From Neorhizobium alkalisoli (lineage in GTDB: Bacteria; Pseudomonadota; Alphaproteobacteria; Rhizobiales; Rhizobiaceae): 64,000 bases of DNA. The stretch covers positions 1-64,000 of the forward strand of contig NZ_VIWP01000005.1 of assembly GCF_007829835.1 (NCBI RefSeq), written 5' to 3'. Below the pieces are notes generated by a model. It was not told the DNA's origin. It worked only from the letters and a program-made list of their open reading frames with translations, and did not search any database. The translations under genes and the position numbers were made by a program. How positions within the stretch are numbered: position 1 is the first letter of the stretch; every line of letters starts with the position of its first letter. Shown here in pieces: positions 51,711 through 60,376 of this stretch.

Positions 51711-53275
51711 CGCCCGGCAATCTTCTTTGAATGATGGTGGAGGAGAAGCGTCAGCGGCAACGAAAAGACGATCATCAGCACCGCATAAGGTGCGGCAGCC
51801 GCATAATCGATCTCGCTGGTCAGCGCCCAGAAGGCCATGGCAAGCGTACGCGTGCCGTTTGGCGCCAGCATCTGCGTGGCGGTGAGTTCGTTCATGATGC
51901 CGAGCGAGGCGAGCGCCATTCCGGCCGCCGCTCCTGGTGCCGCCAACCGCACCGTCGTGGACCAGAGCGCATTGCCGGGCGAACGCCCAAGGCTGGTCGC
52001 CGCCTGTTCGAGCTCGACCGGCACCTGCGCGATGCTGGCCCTCAAGGACACGAGCGCCCGCGGCAAGAACATGATGACATAGGCAATCGCGATGGTGGCG
52101 ACCGTCTGGTAGAGCGGCAGGATGACCCGGATCGTCACCGTCACCAGGGCGAGCGCGATCACCACGCCCGGCATTGAGCTTGCCAGATAATAGCAGCCTT
52201 CGAGAAAACGGCTCGCCGGTGTCGGCCGGCGCACCGAAAGCCAGGCGATCGGCACCGCAGCCGCCGCCGTGGCGATACCGCCGATAATGCAGATGACCAG
52301 CGTCTGCCAGAGCGCCAGCCAGACCTCGTCGGTCCGCCAGATCTCTGCACCGCCGGCAATCAGCCAGCGGCCAAGCGTCAGGGACGGAATGCCGAGCGAA
52401 AAGACGGCAACGCCAAGCGGCAGGATGAGTGCCGGATATTTCCAGAACCCGAGTCGCACCTTGCGCACCTGCCGCGCGACACCCGGACCGAGCCGCGCAT
52501 AGCGCCTGCGCCCACGCAAGGCCGCTTCCAGCCCGAGCAGCACGAAGCAGCAGGCGACCAGCACCAGCGCCAGCATATAGGCGGCAACTCCGTTATAAGT
52601 GGACTGGAACTGGTCGATGATCGCCGTCGTGAACGTGTCGAAGCGGATCATCGCGAACAGGCCGTATTCGGACAGAAGATGCAGCCCGATCAGAAGCGCG
52701 CCGCCGCAGAGCGACAATCTCAGCTGCGGCAGCACGACCCGCCGGAAGACGGCGAAAGGTGGCAGACCCAGCGAAGAAGCCTGGTCCTCAAGGGCCGGAT
52801 CAAGCAACCGGAAGGCGGCCGAGATCGGCAGATAGAGAAACGGAAAATAGGCAACGACCGAGATCGACACGCCGGCAGTGAGCCCGTTCAGACCCGGCCA
52901 GAGCCCGAGCCATGCATAGGAATGGACGAAGGCGGGCACGGCAAGCGGCACGACAGCAAGCCAGGACCAAAGCCGCGCACCGGGAAGATCCGTGCGCTCC
53001 GTCAGCCATGCCAGCGTCACGGCAAGCACCGCGCAGATCGGAATGGTGATGAGGATCAAAAGGACCGTATTGACCATCAGCTCGCCGACCCGGCCGCGGA
53101 AGATCAGCTGCACGGCGGTGTCCCAGCCGGTGACGATCCCTGCCCAGATGACAAAGCCGAGCGGCAGAAGCGAGAGAAGTGCCACGACGACCGCGATCGA
53201 GAGCGTCCACGACGTGGCCGCAGGCATGCGGCGGTGGGGAACGGTCGGGGCGCGAGTGTCTGCGATGGAACTCAT
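51707..53275 (-). CDS. fbpB: Ferric iron ABC transporter, permease
   Basis: A 522-residue inner membrane protein with about 12 hydrophobic spans in two halves, each with an EAA-type loop ([23 protein letters not shown] and [22 protein letters not shown]). This is the fused double-permease form typical of Fbp systems. The ATG at 53275 is preferred ([10 protein letters not shown]); an upstream frame to 53365 crosses the intergenic hairpin. Cotranscribed with fbpA and fbpC. Confidence 0.87.
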   Translation of the reverse strand: MSSIADTRAPTVPHRRMPAATSWTLSIAVVVALLSLLPLGFVIWAGIVTGWDTAVQLIFRGRVGELMVNTVLLILITIPICAVLAVTLAWLTERTDLPGARLWSWLAVVPLAVPAFVHSYAWLGLWPGLNGLTAGVSISVVAYFPFLYLPISAAFRLLDPALEDQASSLGLPPFAVFRRVVLPQLRLSLCGGALLIGLHLLSEYGLFAMIRFDTFTTAIIDQFQSTYNGVAAYMLALVLVACCFVLLGLEAALRGRRRYARLGPGVARQVRKVRLGFWKYPALILPLGVAVFSLGIPSLTLGRWLIAGGAEIWRTDEVWLALWQTLVICIIGGIATAAAAVPIAWLSVRRPTPASRFLEGCYYLASSMPGVVIALALVTVTIRVILPLYQTVATIAIAYVIMFLPRALVSLRASIAQVPVELEQAATSLGRSPGNALWSTTVRLAAPGAAAGMALASLGIMNELTATQMLAPNGTRTLAMAFWALTSEIDYAAAAPYAVLMIVFSLPLTLLLHHHSKKIAGR

Positions 53276-53327
53276 GGACGGCAAGGCTATTCGTGCGACT
53301 GGTGCGATTGGACGATCCGAAAAGCAA

Positions 53328-53358
53328 GAGACATCGCAGGTACGCCCTGCGATGTCTC
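53328..53358 (-). other. Intercistronic hairpin between fbpA and fbpB
   Basis: A 13-base perfect stem, GAGACATCGCAGG / CCTGCGATGTCTC, around a 5-base loop. It has no U-run on the minus strand. Hairpins here commonly protect the upstream binding-protein mRNA and lower downstream expression, giving excess FbpA. Confidence 0.6.
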
Positions 53359-53381
53359 GACGCAAGATTTATCGCAAATGC

Positions 53382-54392
53382 TTAGAGCAGGCCGGCTGCG
53401 GTCATCATTTCGGTGACCTTGGCATTGTTGAGGGTCGAGGGCTCGACCTTCGGTGCCTGCAGATCGGCGATCGGCACGAGCGCCTTGTTGGACTCATCGC
53501 CCTTGCCGACGGCATATTCGAACGACGTGCCATCGCGAAGGATCTTCTGACCGCCCTTGCCGGTAACCCACTTCAGGAAGGCCTGAGCCTGTTCCTTGTG
53601 CTTGGAGGAAGCAAGGATACCGCCGCCGGAGATCGAGACGAACGCGCCCGGATCCTGGTTCTTGAAGTAATGCAGGGCAACGTTCTTGCTGTTTTCACCC
53701 GTCTTCGCCTGATCGCCGGTGAAGTAGTAGTGATAGATCAGCGCGCCTTCGAACTGACCGGCATTGACGGCCTTCATCGCGGTCGAGTTACCACGGATCG
53801 GAGTGGCATTTTCCTTCATGCCCTTCAGCCAGGCAGCGGTTGCCTCTTCGCCCTTCAGCTGCAGCAGCGCGCCAACGATGGCCTGGAAGTCGGCACCCGA
53901 CGGAGACGCCGTCCAGCGGCCCTTCCATTCCGGCTTGGCGAGATCGAGCATCGACTTCGGCAGCTTGTCTTCAGTCAGCTTCGTCTTGTCATAGGCGAAT
54001 ACGGTCGAGCGGGCGGCAATGCCGACCCAGTTGCCGTTGGCCGGATGGAAGCCGGGCAGAACCTGGTCGAGCGTCGACTTTTCGATCGGCGCGAACAGGC
54101 CCTTGCTGTCGACCAGAACCATGGCGGGCGAGTTTTCGGTGAGGAAGACGTCGGCCGGCGAATTGGCGCCTTCCTGAACGATCTGGTTCGCCATGTCGAG
54201 GTCGCCACCGTTGCGGACGGTGACCGCAATGCCGGTTTCTTCCTTGAAGGCATCGACCCATTCCTTGGTCAGGCCTTCATGCTGGGCGTTATAGATCGTC
54301 AGGCTGTTTGCCACCTGAGCCGAAGCCGGGCTGACAAGAGCGACAACGGAAAAGGCAAGCGTGACGCCGGCCAGAAGAACAGAGTTTTTCAA
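53382..54392 (-). CDS. fbpA: Ferric iron ABC transporter, periplasmic binding protein
   Basis: A 336-residue periplasmic protein. The signal peptide (SVLLAGVTLAFSVVALVSPASA) ends near residue 25. The mature start NSLTIYNAQHEGLTKEWVDAFKEETGI is typical, and the iron-binding tyrosine pair is seen in IYHYYFTGDQAKTG. FbpA captures Fe3+ and hands it to FbpBC. First gene of the three-gene unit. A promoter candidate lies just upstream. Confidence 0.9.
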   Translation of the reverse strand: MKNSVLLAGVTLAFSVVALVSPASAQVANSLTIYNAQHEGLTKEWVDAFKEETGIAVTVRNGGDLDMANQIVQEGANSPADVFLTENSPAMVLVDSKGLFAPIEKSTLDQVLPGFHPANGNWVGIAARSTVFAYDKTKLTEDKLPKSMLDLAKPEWKGRWTASPSGADFQAIVGALLQLKGEEATAAWLKGMKENATPIRGNSTAMKAVNAGQFEGALIYHYYFTGDQAKTGENSKNVALHYFKNQDPGAFVSISGGGILASSKHKEQAQAFLKWVTGKGGQKILRDGTSFEYAVGKGDESNKALVPIADLQAPKVEPSTLNNAKVTEMMTAAGLL

Positions 54393-54422
54393 AATCGCCT
54401 CCAGTTAAGAATTGATGGCGAC

Positions 54423-54462
54423 CTCTTAGCCAAACAGGAGAAGCGTGGTCAAGTTTAATTGA
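54423..54462 (-). promoter_or_regulatory. Putative fbpA promoter with overlapping palindrome
   Basis: On the minus strand: TTGACC (-35), 18 bases, TAAGAG (-10). The -35 overlaps an imperfect palindrome TCAATTAAACTTGA. Iron regulators in rhizobia are RirA and Irr; the classic iron box (TGA-N9-TCA) is not clearly present, so the regulator is open. Confidence 0.45.
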
Positions 54463-54873
54463 AAAACTATTCTGACAAAGTCGTGATTAAATTATTGAAT
54501 ACAAAAGAAAATACATCCGATCGAAAGAACTTCGATCGGATTGAGGCGGATTTCTCCGCGGCTTTATTCGCCCTCGCGAAAGACAACCTGCCTTTCGCCC
54601 CTTGCACCGATGACGCCCTTTCAAGGCGCCATTGCGGTCAGGTGGGTGAGTGCGAAAACTACCTGACAGACACCTGAACACCTCAGCTCGAAAATTATTC
54701 GGATTTTTCTTCTCATCTTTTTTGACAGCCTCTGGACGGTGCCGCCGGATCGGGGATAAGCCGAAGCAAAGCCGCCATCGGGGCGAGGTTTTGCGGAGGC
54801 CGTCATCGCCAGCGAGCAGGAAATCCGGGCCGGGCTCGGCGCGCAGCTGACACGGCTGTGGCGCTACGGCGCC

Positions 54874-55329
54874 ATGTTGTCGCATCACCGCGATACGGCG
54901 GACGATCTCGTGCAGGCGACCTGCCTGCGCGCGCTCGAACGCGCGGCGCAGTTTTCGCCCGGCACGAGGCTCGACCACTGGCTTTTCTCGATCCTGCATT
55001 CGATCTGGCTGAACGAGGTGCGTTCACGCCGCGTCCGCGAAGGCCAGGGTTTTGTCGAGGCCGCGGAGGCACTGATATTTGATGGCGCCGCAACGACCGA
55101 AACCCATATCCTTGCCATGCAGGTGATGGATCATGTCCATGCCTTGCCGGAAGCGCAGCGCTCCGTCGTTTTCCTCTGCTATGTCGAAGGCCTTTCCTAT
55201 CGCGAAGTCGCCGATGTGCTGGATATCCCGATCGGCACTGTCATGAGCCGCCTCGCCGCCGCCCGTGCCCGCATCGCGGAGGCAACCGCTCCGAGACTAC
55301 CAACCTTTTCAAGAGGAGGCGCCCAGTGA
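54874..55329 (+). CDS. ECF-type RNA polymerase sigma factor
   Basis: At least 151 residues. Region 2 (DTADDLVQATCLRALERAAQF, LDHWLFSILHSIWLNEVRSRR) and region 4 (LPEAQRSVVFLCYVEGLSYREVADVLDIPIGTVMSRLAAARARI) are complete. The reading frame continues upstream with credible region-2 residues (EIRAGLGAQLTRLWRYGAM) that no ATG, GTG or TTG can start. GCGGAGG ends 5 bp before an ATC codon at 54805, which would give a 174-residue protein. Either a rare ATC start is used or the true start was lost by mutation. The anti-sigma gene overlaps the end by 4 bp. Confidence 0.85.
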   Translation: MLSHHRDTADDLVQATCLRALERAAQFSPGTRLDHWLFSILHSIWLNEVRSRRVREGQGFVEAAEALIFDGAATTETHILAMQVMDHVHALPEAQRSVVFLCYVEGLSYREVADVLDIPIGTVMSRLAAARARIAEATAPRLPTFSRGGAQ

Positions 55330-56150
55330 CGATCGCCTTCACCGACGAAGTTCTCGTCGCCTATCTGGATGGCGAACTGCCCGCCGACCAGCGCCGTGCC
55401 CTTGAAGAGGCAATGACGCGGGATGCAGCAGTCACCGCACGCCTTGATGACCTGCGCCGCAGCGACCTGCCCTTTGCCGAAGCATTCGCGCCAATGCTCG
55501 AGGCTGCGCCAAGGGCAAGACTGGAAGCTATGCTCGCGGCCATTCCGCCCGCCCCACCCCAGTATGAAGCAGCAGCACCGTCCGAACCCGCATCGCAGAC
55601 CGGTATCAGCCGCCGCGGCCTGATCGCCGCAGCCGCCGTCTCTCTTGTCGCCGGTGTGGCACTCGACCGCGTCCTGATTGCGCTCGAGCCCTCACCGCCC
55701 CCGGTCGACGAAGCAGCCGCTTTCCGCTCGGAAGTCGCCGAATATCTGGCGCTCTACACGCCGGACACGCTGCGCCAGATGACGATCAGTCTTGCCAAGC
55801 GCACCGACCAGCTGCGGGTAGCAAGCGAGCGGCTCGGCCTGAAACTCGACCCCTTCGCCATGACGCTCGGCGGCCTTGAAATGCGCCGCACCCAGGTTCT
55901 GGAATATGACGGCAAGCCATTAGGCCAGATCATGTATCTCGATCCGGACCATGGCCCGGTCGCGCTCTGCATCATCCCCGTCTCCTCCGGCGCGACGAAA
56001 ATGCATCGTGAGCAACGCAGCGGCCTCAACCTGATCTACTGGTCGAGCGACACCCACAGCTTCGTCATGGCGGCGCGCAATCCGATGGACGAGCTCAAGG
56101 CTCGCGCCGACGAGATCCGCGATGATCTGGCGGACCGGAACCAGGCGTGA
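55326..56150 (+). CDS. Anti-sigma factor, membrane-anchored
   Basis: A 274-residue protein whose GTG start overlaps the sigma gene stop. The N-terminal half has the RskA/ChrR-like acidic pattern (DEVLVAYLDGELPADQRRALEEAM), which binds and inhibits the sigma factor. A single transmembrane segment lies at about 95-115 (ISRRGLIAAAAVSLVAGVALDRVLI). The C-terminal domain is periplasmic and would sense the stress signal, which is unknown. Confidence 0.85.
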   Translation: MTIAFTDEVLVAYLDGELPADQRRALEEAMTRDAAVTARLDDLRRSDLPFAEAFAPMLEAAPRARLEAMLAAIPPAPPQYEAAAPSEPASQTGISRRGLIAAAAVSLVAGVALDRVLIALEPSPPPVDEAAAFRSEVAEYLALYTPDTLRQMTISLAKRTDQLRVASERLGLKLDPFAMTLGGLEMRRTQVLEYDGKPLGQIMYLDPDHGPVALCIIPVSSGATKMHREQRSGLNLIYWSSDTHSFVMAARNPMDELKARADEIRDDLADRNQA

Positions 56151-56195
56151 TGTGCCTTTAGACGGCTGAGTCATGGACAGGCCTCTCATCCGGCT

Positions 56196-56310
56196 GCCGC
56201 CACCTTCTCCCCGCTCGCGGGGAGAAGGGCACTTGCGGCGCATTCCCTACCCCAATCAGGGCACGTCCCCTCTCCCCGCGAGCGGGGAGAGGGTTAGGGT
56301 GAGGGGCAAT
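56196..56310. repeat. RIME-like intergenic palindromic repeat
   Basis: CCACCTTCTCCCCGCTCGCGGGGAGAAGG at 56200-56229 and CCCTCTCCCCGCGAGCGGGGAGAGGG at about 56269-56295, followed by TTAGGGTGAGGGGC. Both arms contain the same CTCCCCGC core in opposite orientation. This matches Rhizobium-specific intergenic mosaic elements. Confidence 0.75.
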
Positions 56311-56398
56311 CACACAGCGCACAACATCATCCACCCGTCCCTGTTCCCGAACGAATCAGTTATGGCTCATCGAACACATCGGGAACGTCGGAAAGAGA

Positions 56399-58486
56399 AT
56401 GCAGCTCGCCTCTCAGGAAAAACCCTCCTATCTGGATAAACTGAATGATGCTCAGCGCCGCGCGGTCGAGCATGGTTCGGAGGTCGCCAATGGCGGTCCG
56501 GCCGGCCCGCTTCTCGTCATCGCCGGCGCCGGTTCCGGCAAGACGAACACGCTCGCCCATCGCGTCGCGCATCTGATCGTTTCCGGCGCCGATCCGCGCC
56601 GCATCCTGATGATGACCTTTTCCCGCCGCGCGGCCTCCGAAATGGGCCGCCGTGTTGAGCGCATCTGCAAACAGGTCATGGGTGCCAATGCCGGCATCAT
56701 GACCGACGCGCTCGCCTGGGCCGGGACGTTCCACGGCATCGGTGCGCGCATCCTGCGCCTTTACGCCCACCAGATCGGCCTCGACCCGGATTTCACCATC
56801 CACGACCGGGAAGATTCCGCCGATCTGATGAACCTCATCCGCCACGAACTCGGTTTTTCCAAAATGGAAAGCCGCTTTCCGACCAAGGGCACCTGCCTTG
56901 CCATCTATTCCCGTACCGTCAATTCCGAGACCCCGCTCGATGAAGTGCTGAAAACCTGGTTCCCCTGGTGTCAGGCCTGGGGCAAGGAACTGCGCGACCT
57001 CTTCGGTGCCTATGTCGAGGCCAAGCAGGCCCAGAACGTCCTCGATTACGACGACCTCCTGCTCTACTGGGCGCAGATGATGGGCGAGCCGTCGATCGCC
57101 GACGATGTCGGCGCCCGTTTCGACCATGTCATGGTCGACGAATACCAGGACACCAACCGGCTACAATCCTCAATCCTGATGGGCATGAAACCCGGCGGAA
57201 AGGGACTGACCGTCGTCGGCGACGATGCCCAGTCGATCTACTCGTTTCGGGCTGCGACGATCCGCAACATCCTCGATTTCCCGAACACCTTCGATCCGCC
57301 CGCCAATATCGTCACGCTCGATCGAAACTATCGTTCCACCAGCACGATCCTCGCCGCCGCCAATGGCGTCATCGAGCTTGCCCGCGAGCGTTTTACCAAG
57401 AACCTGTGGACCGACCGCAAGTCGGAGGAGCGTCCGCGCCTCGTCACCGTCAAGGACGAGAACGAGCAGGCCAATTACATCGTCGAAAAGATCCTCGAAA
57501 ACCGCGAAACCGGCATGACCTTGAAACAGCAGGCCGTGCTGTTTCGCGCCTCGCACCATTCCGGCCCGCTGGAAGTGGAACTGACCCGCCGCAACATCCC
57601 CTTCGTCAAATTCGGCGGCCTGAAATTTCTCGACAGCGCCCATGTGAAAGACATGCTGGCCGCCCTGCGTTTCGCCCAGAACCCGCGCGACCGCGTCGCC
57701 GGCTTCCGGCTGATGCAGCTTCTGCCCGGCATCGGCCCGCAGACCGCCGGCAAGATCCTCGACGCGATCGCAGCCGATCCGGAACCGCTCTCCGCCCTGC
57801 AGGAAATCCCCGCCCCGCCGCGTTCCGGCGCCGACTGGCCCGCCTTTGTCGAGATGCTGGGCGCGATCCGCAGGGGCGAAGGCTGGCCTGCGGAAATGGG
57901 TATTGCCCGCGAATGGTATCAGCCGCATCTCGAACGCATCCACGAGGATGCCGACACCCGCAAGGCCGACCTGTTGCAGCTCGAACAGATCGCCTCCGGC
58001 TACGCCTCTCGCGAACGGTTCTTGACCGAACTGACGCTCGATCCGCCGAATGCGACCAGCGATCAGGCCGGCGTGCCGCTGCTCGACGAGGATTACCTGA
58101 TACTCTCGACCATCCATTCCGCAAAAGGCCAGGAATGGCGCTCGGTCTTCCTCTTGAACTGCATCGACGGCTGCATCCCCTCCGATCTCGGTGTCGGCTC
58201 GACCGCCGAGATCGAGGAGGAACGCCGCCTGCTCTATGTCGCCATGACTCGCGCAAAAGACCATCTGCACCTGATCACGCCGCAGCGTTTCTTCGTACAT
58301 GGCCAGAATTCGCAAGGCGACCGGCATGTCTATGCCTCCCGCACCCGCTTCATCCCGGCCACGCTGCTGCAATTCTTCGAAAGCGCCGCATGGCCGGTCG
58401 TCGCGCCGATGTCGGAGGCGGAACGCCAGCACCGCCAGCAGGTGCGGATCGATGTGACCGCGAAGATGCGGGGCATGTGGCGCTAA
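56399..58486 (+). CDS. UvrD/PcrA-like DNA helicase
   Basis: A 695-residue superfamily 1A helicase. Motif I (Walker A) is VIAGAGSGKTNTL; motif II is VMVDEYQDTNRLQ; motif III is VVGDDAQSIYSFR; motif IV to VI include LDRNYRST, STIHSAKGQEW, and EEERRLLYVAMTRAKDHL. It unwinds DNA 3' to 5' in repair or replication. The length is short of UvrD (about 720) and the C-terminal tail is short. No operon partner is clear. Confidence 0.9.
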   Translation: MQLASQEKPSYLDKLNDAQRRAVEHGSEVANGGPAGPLLVIAGAGSGKTNTLAHRVAHLIVSGADPRRILMMTFSRRAASEMGRRVERICKQVMGANAGIMTDALAWAGTFHGIGARILRLYAHQIGLDPDFTIHDREDSADLMNLIRHELGFSKMESRFPTKGTCLAIYSRTVNSETPLDEVLKTWFPWCQAWGKELRDLFGAYVEAKQAQNVLDYDDLLLYWAQMMGEPSIADDVGARFDHVMVDEYQDTNRLQSSILMGMKPGGKGLTVVGDDAQSIYSFRAATIRNILDFPNTFDPPANIVTLDRNYRSTSTILAAANGVIELARERFTKNLWTDRKSEERPRLVTVKDENEQANYIVEKILENRETGMTLKQQAVLFRASHHSGPLEVELTRRNIPFVKFGGLKFLDSAHVKDMLAALRFAQNPRDRVAGFRLMQLLPGIGPQTAGKILDAIAADPEPLSALQEIPAPPRSGADWPAFVEMLGAIRRGEGWPAEMGIAREWYQPHLERIHEDADTRKADLLQLEQIASGYASRERFLTELTLDPPNATSDQAGVPLLDEDYLILSTIHSAKGQEWRSVFLLNCIDGCIPSDLGVGSTAEIEEERRLLYVAMTRAKDHLHLITPQRFFVHGQNSQGDRHVYASRTRFIPATLLQFFESAAWPVVAPMSEAERQHRQQVRIDVTAKMRGMWR

Positions 58487-58555
58487 AGGATTTGCTTAAC
58501 CGCCAAAACCATTTAGACCCTTGACGCAATCATGCTGCGTCAGGAGGAGACGGAC

Positions 58556-59437
58556 GTGGAGAATACCCAATCGACCCTGAAGGCCGCCGGCTGGATGATG
58601 ACGTCGATCGCATTGCTCATGCTGATGGCCGTGTCAGGCCGCATCATCACTCAAGAGATCAATGTCTTTCAGGTCATGGAGATGCGCTCCGTGATCGCCT
58701 TTTTCATGCTTCTGCCACTGGTCTTCCGCGAGGGTGGTTTCCGGGCGATGCGCACGCCGGTCCTGCCCGGCCATATCGGCCGCAACGTCGCCCATTATGT
58801 CGGCCAGTTCGCCTGGCTGATGGGCCTGACGATGATTCCACTGGCGCAGGTCATCGCCATCGAATTCACCGCACCGATCTGGGCCGCGCTGATGGCGGCA
58901 TTTTTCCTCGGCGAGCGACTGACATGGCGAAAAGGTCTGGCAATCGGCTTCGGCCTTGCCGGCGTGCTGCTGATCCTCAAACCGGGTGCCGCCCCGCTCA
59001 ATCCCGGCCACCTGATCGTGCTCACCGCCGCCTTCTTCTTCGCCATTTCCTTCATCATGACGAAGTTTCTGACGCGCTCGGACAGCGCGACGAAGATCAT
59101 CTTCTGGATGCTGATCATCCAGTCGATCATCGGCCTCATTCCAGCACTCAGGGTCTGGATCTGGCCGTCCGCCGGCGTCTGGCCCTGGATCTTCGTGATC
59201 GCCTTCACCGGCACATTCGCGCATTTCTGCATGGCGAAGGCCCTGTCGCATGCGGATGCTACAGTGGCGATGCCGATGGATTACCTGCGCGTGCCGCTCT
59301 CGGCCATTATCGGTTATTTCCTCTATGCCGAAGGCGTCGATGCCCTGATGGCGCTGGGCGCCGCCCTCATCCTCGCTGGCAACCTCTTCAACCTGCGCCG
59401 CCCGAATGCAGGAAAGATCCAGCAGACGCCGACGTGA
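58556..59437 (+). CDS. EamA/DMT family permease
   Basis: A 293-residue inner membrane protein with about ten hydrophobic segments in two EamA halves (residues about 10-140 and 150-285). Hallmarks: MTMIPLAQVIAIEFTAPIWAALMAAFFLGE in the first half and AHFCMAKALSHADATVAMPMDYLRVPLSAIIGY in the second. The GTG at 58556 is preferred because GGAGGAG lies 8 bp upstream; an ATG at 58532 sits before it. It moves an unknown metabolite. Confidence 0.85.
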   Translation: MENTQSTLKAAGWMMTSIALLMLMAVSGRIITQEINVFQVMEMRSVIAFFMLLPLVFREGGFRAMRTPVLPGHIGRNVAHYVGQFAWLMGLTMIPLAQVIAIEFTAPIWAALMAAFFLGERLTWRKGLAIGFGLAGVLLILKPGAAPLNPGHLIVLTAAFFFAISFIMTKFLTRSDSATKIIFWMLIIQSIIGLIPALRVWIWPSAGVWPWIFVIAFTGTFAHFCMAKALSHADATVAMPMDYLRVPLSAIIGYFLYAEGVDALMALGAALILAGNLFNLRRPNAGKIQQTPT

Positions 59438-59465
59438 AGATAACGCGATAGGCCACGGTGCGAGC

Positions 59466-59621
59466 CGCCCCCCTCTGGCCTACCGGCCATCTCCCCCACA
59501 GGTGGGGAGATCTGCTGGCCGCACCAACATTTCCCAGATTTCAACCGAGGAGATCGTCGAGATTAAACCGCGATTCGATCTCCCCCCTTGTGGGGGAGAT
59601 GGCCGGCAGGCCAGAGGGGGG
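59466..59621. repeat. Second RIME-like palindromic repeat
   Basis: CCCCCCTCTGGCC-N-CCGGCCATCTCCCCCAC near 59467 and its complement GTGGGGGAGATGGCCGG-CAGGCCAGAGGGGGG at about 59590-59621 form a long imperfect stem with an intervening block of about 90 bp. It lies downstream of the convergent EamA and DUF1003 genes. Confidence 0.75.
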
Positions 59622-59644
59622 TATTACGAAGCGCGCGCTCTCCT

Positions 59645-60376
59645 TCACCCCTTCCGCGGATCGTCTCGCTTCTCCAACAGCTCGATCTGGATCTGCTGCA
59701 GCTCCGCCAGCCTTTCCCATTGCTTGGCCATCTGGTGGTCGATCTTTTCGTGCAGCTGGCGGATTTCGAGTTCGGCGCGCAGGTTGATCATATAGTCGTT
59801 TTCGGCCCGCAGCCGGTCTTTCTCTTCCTGTCGCTTCTGGCTCATCATGATGACGGGTGCCTGAAGAGCCGCAAGGCAGGAGAGGACGAGGTTGAGAAGG
59901 ATGAAGGGATAGGGATCGAACGGAGCGGACATGATGCCGATCGCATTCACTCCCATCCAGACGATCAGAATGCCGAGGAAGGACAGGATGAAGGTCCAGG
60001 AGCCGCCGAAGGAGGCAACCTTGTCGGCAACCCTTGCGCCAAAACTCTCCTTGCTTTCCAGCGCGGCCGGCTCGCTGTCCTGAACGGTCAGCGTGCCTTT
60101 CTCGAAATCATCGAGAACCTGTTTGTCGAGGGCGGAAAGTTCGCCGCGTTCGGCCTCCAGCAGGCTTTCGACATAACGGCGGCGGTAGCGGGCAAGGTCC
60201 TCGTCGCAGATCAGGCTCTCGACATTACAGTCCTTCACCTCTTCCGCGATCATCTCGAACAGGCGCGGCCGAAGGCTTGCCACCTTGTGCAGCTTGGAAA
60301 ACGGGAATGTCCGGCCGCAGACGACGCAGCGGCCTGTCTTGCCGTTGGACGGCGAGTGTTTATGCATGTCCAGCAT
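59645..60376 (-). CDS. DUF1003 membrane protein
   Basis: A 243-residue protein. The N-terminus has a CxxC knuckle (RCVVCGRTFPF); the DUF1003 core follows with RVADKVASFGGSWTFILSFLGILIVWMGVNA and PYPFILLNLVLSCLAALQAPVIMMSQ (two transmembrane spans), and a C-terminal coiled coil (RLRAENDYMINLRAELEIRQLHEKIDH). The start at 60376 overlaps the end of the ABC gene by 17 bp. Function unknown; DUF1003 members are often linked to cyclic-di-AMP or metal responses, which is not shown here. Confidence 0.82.
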   Translation of the reverse strand: MLDMHKHSPSNGKTGRCVVCGRTFPFSKLHKVASLRPRLFEMIAEEVKDCNVESLICDEDLARYRRRYVESLLEAERGELSALDKQVLDDFEKGTLTVQDSEPAALESKESFGARVADKVASFGGSWTFILSFLGILIVWMGVNAIGIMSAPFDPYPFILLNLVLSCLAALQAPVIMMSQKRQEEKDRLRAENDYMINLRAELEIRQLHEKIDHQMAKQWERLAELQQIQIELLEKRDDPRKG

